A DNA stretch of 64,000 nucleotides from Symbiodinium natans (GCA_905221605.1 CAJNDS010002357.1:1163331-1227330); one strand, 5' to 3'. Positions 52,365-62,114 are shown, numbered from the stretch's first letter. Numbers and translations: made by a program. Notes: generated by a model not told the origin, from the sequence alone.

Positions 52365-53282
52365 ATGAGTAATTCTAATAAAGATAAGATAGTATCCGAT
52401 ATCTACTTTGATAGAGCAGGGTTTGGGTCGCAAGCAACAACTTTTAAAGATGCTAAAGCTAAAGATAAGAGTATTACAATGGCTGACGTTAAGGCGTGGT
52501 ATGAAAAGAACATAGAAAGAAAGAAACCTATGTCGGGATTTAATTCGTTTGTTGCCCCTCATAGTTTCTATGAGTTCCAAATTGATTTGTTCTTTATTAC
52601 AAACAATGATTTGAAGAATCAAAAGTTTAGGATTGGCTTAGCTATGATAGATGTATGTAGTAAATTTGCGGTTGTTGTTCCGATTAAAAGTAAGCAACCA
52701 CCCGACTTATTAGCGGGAATAATGGAGGGAATAAACAGAATGGGTAAAGCCCCCGAGCTAATATATTCAGACGAGGAAGGTAGTTTAAACAGTAGTGTAT
52801 TAAGAGAATATTTTGATAAAGAGAAAATAGAAACGTATCAAACAAGGGGACACAGTTCTTTTAGTGAGAGATACATACGCACCTTTAAGGATATGTTATT
52901 TAAAAGAATTGAAGCGGATGAAAAGAAAGGTAAAGAGAATATTCAATGGACAGATTACATATTTGAAATTATGCTTACATATAATAACAAAATGGTTCAT
53001 TCGGCTACTGGTTTAACACCGAAAGAAGCACGAAAGCCCGAAAATGAACTCAAAGTTAAGGCTAATATCGCCATGAATGCAACTAAAACAAGAAAATATC
53101 CCGAATTACAGGTTTCAGATAAAGTTAAAATATTTAAGAAAAGAGATAAATTAGATAAAGAACGTGTGAGCAATTGGCTGAAAGAAGTTCAGACCATTGA
53201 TGATATTAAAACTGTTTTGGGACAAAAATATTATTATATTAATGGGCGCGGTTATTTGCGACACGAATTGCTGAAAGTGTAA
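52365..53282 (+). CDS. rve-type integrase (DDE) of Polinton class
   Basis: 305 residues. The catalytic triad is Asp74 (FQIDLFF), Asp136 (IYSDEEGS) and Glu168 (SSFSERYIRTFK), with 31 residues between the last two. The N-terminal 65 residues lack a clear HHCC zinc site. The C-terminus (about 250-305) has the VSDKVKIF...GYLRHELLKV pattern of the small DNA-binding domain seen in Polinton integrases. It would join element ends to host DNA and create a short target duplication, consistent with the ACCCC found. Intact; no TCTA box, so presumably early. Confidence 0.92.
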   Translation: MSNSNKDKIVSDIYFDRAGFGSQATTFKDAKAKDKSITMADVKAWYEKNIERKKPMSGFNSFVAPHSFYEFQIDLFFITNNDLKNQKFRIGLAMIDVCSKFAVVVPIKSKQPPDLLAGIMEGINRMGKAPELIYSDEEGSLNSSVLREYFDKEKIETYQTRGHSSFSERYIRTFKDMLFKRIEADEKKGKENIQWTDYIFEIMLTYNNKMVHSATGLTPKEARKPENELKVKANIAMNATKTRKYPELQVSDKVKIFKKRDKLDKERVSNWLKEVQTIDDIKTVLGQKYYYINGRGYLRHELLKV

Positions 53283-53320
53283 AAATATTTGAGTTAAATT
53301 GTTTGAGCCATTGTGTCCCC

Positions 53321-53342
53321 CGTTTGCGGATTTACGCAAACG
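53321..53342 (+). terminator. GC-containing hairpin after integrase
   Basis: CGTTTGCG-GATTTA-CGCAAACG forms a perfect 8-bp stem 39 bases beyond the integrase stop. Candidate 3'-end signal. It could also be related to the adjoining minisatellite, which shares the TTTGCG word. Confidence 0.45.
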
Positions 53343-53374
53343 CCCTTTTAGCTCGATTTCTACTCATTTTAGGG

Positions 53375-53458
53375 GGCGATTGCGGGATTTTGCAATGGCG
53401 TTTGCGGGATTTTGCAATGGCGTTTGCGGGGTTTTGCAATGGCGTTTGCGGGATTTTC
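53375..53458 (+). repeat. Minisatellite TTGCGGGATTTTGCAATGGCG, about 4 copies
   Basis: A 21-22-bp unit repeated four times at the border between viral and LRR-array sequence. An inverted version with the unit TTGCGGGATTTTGCAATAGC lies at 56,857-56,936. Confidence 0.85.
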
Positions 53459-54796
53459 AGTAGGTGGTCCAGGAAAGTTTCGCTCGACCTGCGACGGTGC
53501 TTACCGGCACACCGGAGGTCTGGAAGGTCTGGATTTCCTTTGTTCGTAGGCTGGGCGTGGTCAAGGGGCCCAGACACTGTGAGAGTAGCCGCGTGGCCAT
53601 CTCTTCTTTCGGTGAGTGTTGAATCCGATCCTGCTTTGGTGGAGCGGGAAAGCGTCGGGGCAGCTGACTTGGGGGCAAAATGCAACTTTCATGTACTCTT
53701 GAAAAGTTTCAGAGGCGCAGGGTAGAACGGTGGTCCATCAGCATTTCGCTCGACCTGCGACGGTGCTTAGCGGCACACCGGAGGTCTGGAAGGTCTGGAA
53801 ATCTTTGAGTTTTTTGTTCACCTGCTTTCGTGGAAATTCTTTTTTCTCCTGATTTCCATGCTCTCCTTAAAAGTTTCTTTAGAACGGACGGTGGTCCAGG
53901 ACAATTTCGCTCGACCGGTGACGGTCTGGAAGGTCTGGGTTTCGTAAGCTGGGCCCAGACACTGTGAGAGTGGCCGCGTGGCCATCTCTTCTTCCGGTGA
54001 AAGTTGATTCTGATCCTGCATTGGTGGAGTTTGGAGGAGGGGGGGGGCGGGCGGAGCGGGAAAGCGTCGGGCAGCTGACTTGGACAGAAAACCGCGCGAT
54101 ACAAAGACTCTGAGGCAAAATGCACCTTTCATGTACTCTTGAAAAGATAGAGAGGCGCAGGGATGAGAGGTGGACGATTCAGGAAGCAGGACACAGCCAG
54201 CGGGAGGATAGGGAGCACAGGGAGCGACAAGCCCCCCATGACGCCTGGATGTCGAACAAAATAGCTTGGTTTTCATGTGTTCTCATTGCAGGGTGTGTGA
54301 GGTTTGTAATTGAGGAGCCTTTAACAAAGCATGCCGGAGAAGAAGCGTTCCGGGAACGGCCAGAAAGTGTCACAGCTCGGCCAAAAAAAGATTGGGAGGC
54401 GGCCGATTCGGAGAGCGGGCTTTGAACAGCAATCCCCCGCTCTTGTCGGAGAGTTCAGAGCTCCAAGCGCAAGGCTGGCTTCGAGTGTTGAGCGTAGGAT
54501 CTGCAATGAACCGCTCGGACTAAATGTCGGCTCCCAAGGGCAGCCTCAGCTTCAGAATGGCAGTCGAGTCGGGTTCAGGATCCTGCGCCCCCAACAAGTG
54601 AGGGCGAGCTCCACTGCCTTGAGTCATCTTGAGACCCAAGGCTTCCTCCCTCCCCACCGAGGCAAGGAAGGCTGCGAGCACTTCGCCAGCTCACTGGGCC
54701 ACCTCACGCAGCTCCGAGAGCTCAGCCTGGACCTGTATGCCAACAACATCGGCCCGGGGACTCGGAGTGCTTTTCGGGCCGGGGGTGGGGTGGGGT
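53459..54796 (+). repeat. LRR-array segment in inverted orientation
   Basis: Read on the minus strand this is the normal order of the array: intron sequence next to the h-exon, the GCTCCCTGTGCTCCC-like block, and the AAGAAGAGATGGCCACGCGG block. The latter is present twice, at about 53,600 and 53,980, so a short internal duplication occurred. It begins exactly where the viral terminal repeat starts and ends at the minisatellite. Confidence 0.85.
54662..54751 (+). CDS. LRR exon h4 (inverted)
   Basis: Type h repeat with KEGCEHFASSLGHL scaffold and variable core YAN, NI. It is the only array exon on the plus strand because it lies in the inverted segment. Re-inversion puts it between n5 and a3, which restores the h-a-n periodicity. 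The donor G|GCCCGG is followed about 45 bases later by the viral terminus. Confidence 0.78.
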
Positions 54797-55550
54797 AGTT
54801 AGCCGACACCTTGCCCCAAAAATTTATGGAACCATTTCGCCAACTCGGCGCCCAAAATCCAAGCCAAAAAATCCCGAAACCATATTCCCGAAATCCTTAG
54901 CCCAAAATCCCAAGCCAAAAAATCCCGAAACCATATTCCCAAAACCCCGTTATACCCGTAAGCCAAATATCAACCCGTAAATCCCAAGCCAAAAAATCCC
55001 CGTTATTCCTTAGCCCAAAATCCCAAGCCCAAAACCAAGAAAAAACACCTTCCCCCACAAATCCCCGTTATTCTTCAGCCCAAAAACCCAAGCCCAAAAC
55101 CCAAGAATAACAATATGCCTTATGCTGGGGCAAGGTGCCTTTAATGAAATTTAATATTATATTATAATAATATTAAACTACATTTTTACTCACCAATTCA
55201 AGAAGTGATATTCGTCCGCTATTTCTTCTATTTCGCGTTCGAGCCTAATTGTCTTGGCGTCCAATTTAAATAGGCGGTCACATCTTTCCGTCATATTCAT
55301 CTTGCCTCTTTTGCCTTTGCGTTTCTTTATCTCCATTATTTCATTTATGGTTTCATCATACTCTCTCATTTTGTCACATTTTTTACAACCGTTAAACATG
55401 CTTACGTTTTCAATGATGTTATCTGGAAACATGTTAAATATTCTTCTAAGGTTCTCTTCGTGATACTTACATATAAAACAACATTCGAACTCGTCGTCAC
55501 TCATCCCTATATACTAATATACTAAGGTCTCATCCCTTTAAGCCGTTTTG
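54797..55550 (+). repeat. Viral terminal repeat, second copy
   Basis: Starts AGTTAGCCGACACC like 40,097 and is in the same orientation. It differs by a rearranged patch near 54,860-54,950 and scattered substitutions. It is preceded by GGGGT, complement of the presumed ACCCC duplication. Beyond 55,550 the sequence is not viral in composition. Confidence 0.9.
55190..55504 (-). CDS. Small zinc-ribbon-like protein, second copy
   Basis: 104 residues, same as 40,492-40,806 except for Phe at position 10. Both CxxC pairs are kept. Located inside the detached terminal repeat, followed by the same AT-rich hairpin (about 55,150-55,177). Confidence 0.72.
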   Translation of the reverse strand: MSDDEFECCFICKYHEENLRRIFNMFPDNIIENVSMFNGCKKCDKMREYDETINEIMEIKKRKGKRGKMNMTERCDRLFKLDAKTIRLEREIEEIADEYHFLNW

Positions 55551-56856
55551 CGTTAAGTTCTTTTGCCATCCAAAAGTCTTAGAATCGCTTTAGTATCTGC
55601 TTCCAGACCGTCTTCTTCGAAGCCGGAACACGAAGAAAGGCGCTAGATTTTTCCAGTATGTTTCCTTTGCTTAGCAACCAAAGGTTCCAAAGTTTTCCTT
55701 CGCTCAATTTTCAGAACATTTCTAAGATTTGTTCTTGATGATTGGCGACTCTGTCTCTGGAAACCTTCAACTCTGTGGACACTAAGTAGGACATGAGCCC
55801 AATTCCGGACCCCTAACCCTGAACTCAAACCCTACAACCAAAATACTTGGGCCCTGGAAATCAAAATGAAAATCAGAAGGGCGTGAATGGTAATGTCACC
55901 TTTTGCGCCCATACCGTCCTTGCAACAAAGTGTCCAGGCAAGAGAAGCCTGCCTACTGACTGGCAGGGTCTGAGGTCAGGTTCTTGGGGCCCATGGGGCC
56001 CATATGGCATGATGCACCTAGGTCATCCTTGTACGTGGGGCTGTTCCGGTTAGATGAAGCAGTTGTTGCATGGAAACACGGGGCCCCGAGGCCCGGCCGA
56101 AATCCTGGAAAAATCTAGCATTTACCCGGAAAAGTCTAGCTTTTACCCGGAAAAGTCTAGCATTTGCCCGGAAAAGTTTAGCTTTTACTCGGAAAAGTCT
56201 AGCTTTTTGCCAGCCTTGGCATGGAAAGGCCTAGCCCGGCTCAAGAAAACACCTTCGAGAGCATGGGATTGGACGTGGTGAAAGAAAAGTTCAGCGCTCC
56301 GTTTAGATTGAGGCATAGGTTGTATGGAAACACGGGGCCCCGAGGCTCGGAAAAGTCTAGCTTTTGCTCAGCCCGAAAAGCCACTTGGGGGGGTGTCCAA
56401 TCCCAAACACAATAAGACCTGAACCCGAAAAGCCTTGATCAACAATCGTTCCGAGTGTGATGTCCGGGTGTCCAATCCGAAACACTCTAAACCCTGAACC
56501 CGAAAACTCTTGAAAGCAACGCACTAAACCCTGAACACCTCTGACAGTACACTAGCCCTGAACCCGAAAACTAAAGCTTCAGCAATCCAAATTACAGACA
56601 TCCCTGAAACCTGTTCGGCAGCAACGTCCTAACCCATGACAAGGTAGTGAGCCCCAACCCTTTAAACCCGAAACCACAGTCTTGATGACCAGGAAATATC
56701 AGCAATTCAGCGAATGAAAAGTCTAGTTTTTTCTAGCTTTTTCTAGTTTTCTCTAGCCGACCAGCAAACGGAGCTCGGGGCTAGATTTTCCTAGATTTTT
56801 ACCTCGGCTCCGAAAATGATGGCCACGAAGCGACCTCGAAAGTGTATCAATGAAAA
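55551..56856. other. Unassigned segment inside the presumed inversion
   Basis: Host-like composition with some CCCTGAAC words (55,815; 56,490; 56,530). It holds a minisatellite of the unit CCCGGAAAAGTCTAGC at 56,107-56,210 (about five copies, 20-21 bp), with related TCTAGCTTTT words at 56,350 and 56,715-56,755. Near 55,850-56,400 open frames are short and unconvincing. If the inversion is undone, this piece would lie between the integrase and the right terminal repeat, which is unexpected for viral DNA. It may be a later insertion. Confidence 0.5.
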
Positions 56857-56936
56857 AGCTATTGCAAAATCCCGCAAAAGCTATTGCAAAATCTCGCAAA
56901 AGCTATTGCAAAATCCCGCAAAAGCTATTGCAAAAC
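56857..56936 (-). repeat. Minisatellite, inverted partner of 53,375-53,458
   Basis: Four units of GCTATTGCAAAATCCCGCAAAA, the reverse complement of the unit at 53,375 with one base change. Immediately to its right the LRR-array intron resumes in normal orientation. Confidence 0.85.
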
Positions 56937-57187
56937 AAAAACAAATACATGCAAAACTCAAAGGCTTCCAGTGAAACTGTTTCTGAGTACATATTCATGT
57001 TTCCAGATCACATGTGTGAACCCCAGACCTCCTGTGTGCCCTTAATTTAAGAACAACAGTCACAGGTCGAGCGAAGTTTTCAGTTTCAAGACTAGTAGAG
57101 CAAGCATTGGCCTTGCCATGCCTTGCCTAGGTGGGTGGGAGTAAAAGTCCACTCCACCATGGCCGAAAGCGCCCTGGGTCCCCGGGC

Positions 57188-57277
57188 CGATACTGTTACT
57201 TTTCAGGTTCACGCTCAGCTTCTCGAGCTGCGCGAGGCGGCCGAGGGCGCCGGCCACGTGCTGGCAGCCGTCGTCGC
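57188..57277 (-). CDS. LRR exon n5
   Basis: Type n repeat, DDGC start, variable core KSN, SI, same core as n4. Confidence 0.78.
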
Positions 57278-57845
57278 CTTGGGAGGCGGTGGCAAGGTGA
57301 AGTCTTCCACTCAAGGCAGCGGAAGCCGCCCTGTTTGTGGGGGCGGAATCCTGAACATGGCTGGAACCAAGCCAGTTGGAAGGCCCCCTAGGCTGGGAAC
57401 TTCAGAACTCGAGTTGGGACCTCGGGAGCCCAGGCCTCCTTGGTAGCCAAATCCCAAATGCTGGGACCCTTCTCCGACACCCCGAAGCAGGAGGCCGCAG
57501 GTTAGGTCCAAAAACAGAGGAAACACTAAACGGAACGGAGGAGGAGATTACATGGATGGAGCTGACCAACTTACATGGATGGAGCAAAAGGAACGAAAGA
57601 GGATTACATGGAGCCGGCCACTGAAACAATATCGTCTGCAACGACTTGTGCTCACAGCTCTTTGGCTTCAAAAGCCGAACCCGCTGACGCCGACTCCGAG
57701 TGATTACGCTGGAAGTTGAAACCTTCTAGAAGGGCTCAGCATGGAAGCTTTCACACCAAAAAGCCGGGCCTGTTCCATTCCCTGGACTTTTGGTACGAGG
57801 CCCTCAGTAGCCTGGCTGGACACAAAGCGCTCCGAGTCCCCGGGC

Positions 57846-57935
57846 CGACGTCGTTCCATGACAGCTCCAGGCTGAGCTCTCGGAGCTGCGTGAGGCGGCC
57901 CAGTTCGCCGGCCAAGCGCTCGCAGCCTTCCGTGC
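57846..57935 (-). CDS. LRR exon a4
   Basis: Type a repeat, LAGELGRL, SLEL, core SWN, DV, same core as a3. Confidence 0.78.
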
Positions 57936-59355
57936 CTTGCGAGGGGGGTTGGAAGGAGTTCGCCCTGTTTTGAGGGGCAGGATCCTGAACCGGGCCATTC
58001 CGAAGCTGAAGCTGTCGTTGGGCTTCCGGAACGCCTCTGCCTCTGAACTGGGGCCTTCAGAACTGAAGTTGAGAGTTAGGATTCCGACTTGCAATGGGGT
58101 GGAAAGGGAGAGAAGTCGTCGCTCCAAGGCAATGAAGGTGGCCCCCCTGTTTTTGCTTTTGTTTTTTTTTTGGGGGGGGGACCCGGATCCCGGACACGAC
58201 TCGAAGAAAGCAAATCTGAAGCTGAGGCTGCCTTTGGGGGCTTTACGGCCTCTCCAACAATCTAACATCCCCTACCCTGCATACACCCTGGAGCACGCGA
58301 CGTTGCAGATCTTCCTCTCCCTTTCTTTCCCTTCGAGACTCGAAGCCGGGGACGTTCAAACCCCCGCCTCGACCATGCTCTCAGCTCTCCGAAGAGCGAG
58401 GGGATTGCCCTCCGAACCCTGCTCCCCGATCCAGCCGACTCTCAATCCCCGTGACTTCCAGAGCCTCTCCCAAGCTCTTTTCCGAGCTGTGACACTTTCA
58501 GGCCGTTCCCGGAACACTTCTTCTGACATGCGTCTTAAAAGGTTACTGAATTCGAGAAGTGAGTACAAGGAAAGTCATGCATGATATTATGATATTACAA
58601 GGAACTTGTTGATGAACACTACACAAAATCCTATTCTCACTTGCAAGCTTCCGTGGTAAGGGAAGTCAGGGTATACCGGTACCTTATCTCTCCTTTGAAT
58701 TCCTACAGGAGTCAAGAAACGTCTCCCGCCAGGCCCTGTACCACGCGGTTTGATCTCAATACATTCACTGTCACACTATGTCACAACTCTACGGAGACGC
58801 AACTTCAACTTCTCTCCCGCTCTCTCACTGACACCTGCATCCCTTTTTTCAACTTAGCGTTTCAGGGTCTGGGCGCAGCATAAAAGGCTGGGGTTCAGGC
58901 TTGAGACGAGAGCGCCCTGCGGCTTTTCAGCTGCGCCGTGTTTAGACTTTCGGCATGGAAGAATTCGGATGGGACTCGCTGAACGGCCCCCGGAGTTCAG
59001 TGTGCATGTGTGACCCATGAGTCTTTGTGCACGTTCCGCGCGCTCCCATCGCTCGATTCCATTCACTTCGGGCAAGCCTTCAAATGACTAAGGACCGTGG
59101 ACTGAACGGACGGCTACTGAAACTCCCGGGCCTCGAAAAGTGAACATGAGCTCTTTTGCTCCCTTATGTTTACGATGTTTCTTGTGTTCAAGTCTATGAA
59201 CATGCTGAGGAGAAGAAAGCCAAAGATTTCATGCGGCCTTCTCCAAAAAACAAATCAGCCATGCAGCAATTAGCTAAAGGAACCTTGGGTGGGCAAAAAG
59301 AAACCACCCCATCCCACCCCACCCCCGGCCCGAAAAGCGCTCCGAGTCCCCGGGC

Positions 59356-59445
59356 CGATGTTGTTGTGTTCCAGGTTCAGGCTGAGCGCTCGGAGCTGCG
59401 TGAGGTGGCCCAGTGCGCTGGCCAAGTGCTCGCAGCCTTCCTTGC
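59356..59445 (-). CDS. LRR exon h5
   Basis: Type h repeat with LGHL and RALSLNL changes and variable core EHN, NI. First exon (on the minus strand) of the closely similar array. Splice borders are as in the other h exons. Confidence 0.78.
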
Positions 59446-60425
59446 CTCGGTGGGAGGAAGTCTTCGGTCTCAAGATGTCTCAAGGCAGTGTGGCTCGCCC
59501 CCACTTGTTGGGGGCACAGGATCCTGAAACCGTTCAAAACCAGAGTTGGCCCTCAACCGCCTCAAGCAGCCTTGCGCTTCGAGCTCTCAGCTCGCCCACA
59601 AGCGGGATTGCTGTTCTTCCAGAGCCTCCCCCTAGATGCTTTTGTCCGAACACTTTCTGGGCTTTTCGGGAACGCTTTGTCTGACATGCTCTTTGAAAGC
59701 TGAGGCTGCCCTTGGAAGCCGGCAATTCCGAGCGGTTCACTGCAGATCCTATGCTCAACACTCGAAGCCGGCCTTGCGCTTCGAGCTCTGAACTCTCCGA
59801 CAAGCGGGGGATTGCTGTTCAGCTGTGACACTGTCCGGCCGTTCCCGGAACGTTTCTTCTCCGTTCAGTAAGTCTCCTCAATTACAAACCTCACACACCC
59901 TGCAATTAGAACACGTTAGAACCAAAGCTATTTTGTTAGACATCCAGACGTCAGGGGGGCTTGTCGCTTCCAGCTCCCTGTGCTCCCAGTGCTCCCTGTG
60001 CTCCCTTTGCTCGCTGTGCTCCCTTCCTGAATCGGCCCTGCGCCTCTGCAATTTTTCAAGAGTACATGAAAGGTGCATTTTGCCCCCTCAGCTGCCCGAC
60101 GCTTTCCCGATCCGCCCTTCCCGCTCCCCCCTCCCGAGCCAAACCCCACCAAAGCAGGATCGGATTCAACACTCACCGGAAGAAGAGATGGCCACGCGGC
60201 TACTCTCACGGTGTCTGGCCCTGGACCACGCCCAGCCCACCTCCGGCATGCCGTTAAGCACCGTCGCAGGTCGAGCGAAATTTTCCTGGACCACCGTTCT
60301 ACTGAACATTTTTAAGGAGAGCATGGAAATCAGGAGAAAAGAGGATTTCCACGAAGGCAAGTGCAAAAAAAAAAGAAAATACATGTCCAAAATCAAGGAT
60401 TTCCAGAGAAACTTTTTCTGAGCAC

Positions 60426-61100
60426 ACATTATCCGCCGACCCCCGCTACCGTCGTGGTCCAGTGCGGAGCACGGCTAGCCTAAAGGCTTGCCTTTATGCG
60501 GGCGCCACCCGCCCGTGCGCCGACCCGCCCTGAAAATGGCATGTCTCCTTGCATGAGGCTCCGGGGAGCTCCGGGAGGGCTCCGAGCGGGGTCCCAAACG
60601 CGAATGCGTGGAAGTGCCGAAAACATCGTAAATACCATGTTTTTTTTGCGTTTTTGGAGGGCCGCCAAACGCCTGATGCGTGACCCGGCGCGCATCATCG
60701 ACCCTGCTTTTTGACCTTGGGCGAACGTGCGAAAACTGACCTTATACCTCAAGTTTTGGGGGGGTACCCCCCCCCAACAGGGGCGAGCATCATGAGCATC
60801 AGCGACCCGCCCCTGGGGCCACAGGAGGGCCCGGGCACCTCAATAAAGCCAGAAAACACCGTAAATACCGCGTTTTTCGTGTGTTTCGACACACACCTCC
60901 TTTCGGGGCACTGCCGCGCCTCCACGGTGAGCATCATTGACACCCAAGGCATTTCTCCAGACCCCTCGGGTCCCGGCTCCGGAGCCTCGCTCATGCTCAT
61001 GAGGGCCTCGCTGATGCTCATGATGCTCGCTTGGGGGGGTCCGAGGGGCCGGAAACGTGGTAAATACCGTGTTTTTTTGCGTGTTGCGCGATAAACTGTT
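60426..61100. repeat. GC-rich dispersed repeat family, second copy
   Basis: Carries the same two words as 4,620-5,612: CGTAAATACCG palindromes near 60,630, 60,862 and 61,060, and GCATCATGAGCATCAGC/GATGCTCATGATGC near 60,787 and 61,013. It starts exactly where the LRR array stops, so it may have been inserted into, or recombined with, the array. Confidence 0.65.
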
Positions 61101-61600
61101 CAAAAGATTCGGAATACGACTTGGACTTGCCGTGGGGTTCCTAATGCCCAGGTGGATAACTCCAATTTGCCGGCAAATCTTCAAGAATCCGATATGAAAG
61201 TCATTGCGTGAACTTTGTGTTTCTTCATTCTCCCTCCTCCTCAGTTCCATTCCTTACGCATCGCCTTTCACTCTCTGAGAGACTGAATTAAGTAAACACA
61301 AGGAAAGCCATGCATGAATTTGCAGGAATTTTGGAACAAAATCCGACGTTCACTTGAAAGCTTCCGTGGTTGGAGAAGTCATGCATGATGCTGCAGGGAA
61401 CCCCCCCCCATGAGTGGGATACCCCTATGTCTTTGTTGAGGTCCTACAGAAATGAAGAACATCAAGGGGCACAAAATGCGCGCAGGACACCAGCAGCGCA
61501 CATTGTGACTTTCAGTGCGGATGCTAAGAACTCCCTAAGCTTCACTCGGACACCTTGAAGGGGTGTCCTTCGTGGATGGGCAGAAAGCACTCCGGGCCAC
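61101..61600. other. Diverged LRR-unit intron
   Basis: AGGAAAGCCATGCATGA near 61,300 and GAAGTCATGCATGATG near 61,376 correspond to the AGTCATGCATGAT landmark of the array, so this is an old, diverged unit. Confidence 0.55.
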
Positions 61601-61605
61601 CGGGC

Positions 61606-61695
61606 CGATTTTGCTCTGGCTCAGGTCCACGCTCAGCTTTTGGAGCTGCCCGACCCAACCGAGCGCATCGGCCAGAGAATGGGCAGCGTCCGCGC
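61606..61695 (-). CDS. Divergent LRR exon 6
   Basis: One 30-codon repeat: ADAAHSLADALGWVGQLQKL, SVDL, core SQS, KI. Exactly the same length and borders (ACCGAG|GC, G|GCCCGG) as the array exons but far more diverged, so the one-exon-one-repeat design predates the tandem amplification. Confidence 0.7.
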
Positions 61696-62048
61696 CTCGG
61701 TAAAAAAAAAAAAAAACTCCGCCACCAAAAGTTGCACGACTTCATCAGCGCACAGCATGAAGGTCCCATTTCCTCCTGTTGGCACGTGCTCACGCAGATC
61801 CCTCCCACTCCCCTGTTCAACCCCAGACGAAATCGGACTTTATTGAGATCTGAAAGTAGTTCTTTGCATCGCTGTTCAACCACACTACTGTAACGATTCG
61901 GCCCTGATCACGAATGGAAATGAACCCCAGAATTGCAGTAGAAAGCCCAAACCCTCCAAAAAAGCTGGGACCGAACCCCAGAACCTCGCAGGCCCGCGCG
62001 TCCAAACCACCATCCTACCTTTTCTTTACTTCCTCCGAGGCCCCTGGC

Positions 62049-62114
62049 CGCTCAAGGTGAGGCTCAGCACCTGCAGCTGCGCGAGCTGTTTGAAGGTATC
62101 GGCCAGAAACCGGC
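62049..62114 (-). CDS. Divergent LRR exon 7 (66 bp)
   Basis: RFLADTFKQLAQLQVLSLTL is an LRR core that lacks several residues at each end relative to the 90-bp exons. The acceptor AAG|GC and a possible donor G|GCCAGG keep the exon a multiple of three and in phase 1. Confidence 0.5.

Larger units (their letters stand above)
40097..53460. mobile_element. Endogenous Polinton-like virus / virophage-type element
   Basis: An AT-rich block with sharp borders against the GC-richer LRR repeats. Diagnostic genes are retroviral-type integrase, FtsK-HerA (A32) packaging ATPase, double-jelly-roll MCP, minor capsid protein, SF1 helicase fragment and GIY-YIG nuclease, with a long terminal repeat at the left end. 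No DNA polymerase or primase was recognised. The set fits Polinton-like viruses and related virophages, not a fragment of a giant virus, because integrase and terminal repeats are present and the genes are compact. The matching right terminal repeat is detached and inverted at 54,797-55,550. Confidence 0.9.
56937..60425 (-). repeat. Tandem array of LRR units, right part
   Basis: Continues the array in the original orientation with n5, a4 and h5 exons and all landmark blocks, then stops abruptly near 60,425 after the AGGATTTCCAGAGAAAC block. The 57.0-58.0 stretch is most similar to 37.9-38.9 (same variable cores in n and a exons), indicating a recent duplication of that stretch. Confidence 0.88.

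Noticed and set aside
40097-53460. Fragment of an integrated giant virus
   Set aside because: Presence of an rve-type integrase, terminal repeats and a short MCP/minor capsid/ATPase module, and absence of typical giant-virus core genes, favour a Polinton-like element.
27814-59446. Diversity-generating retroelement acting on the LRR cores
   Set aside because: Variation is focused as in such systems, but I see no template repeat, no dedicated reverse transcriptase nearby (the copia RT is truncated and unrelated) and no adenine-only substitution bias.
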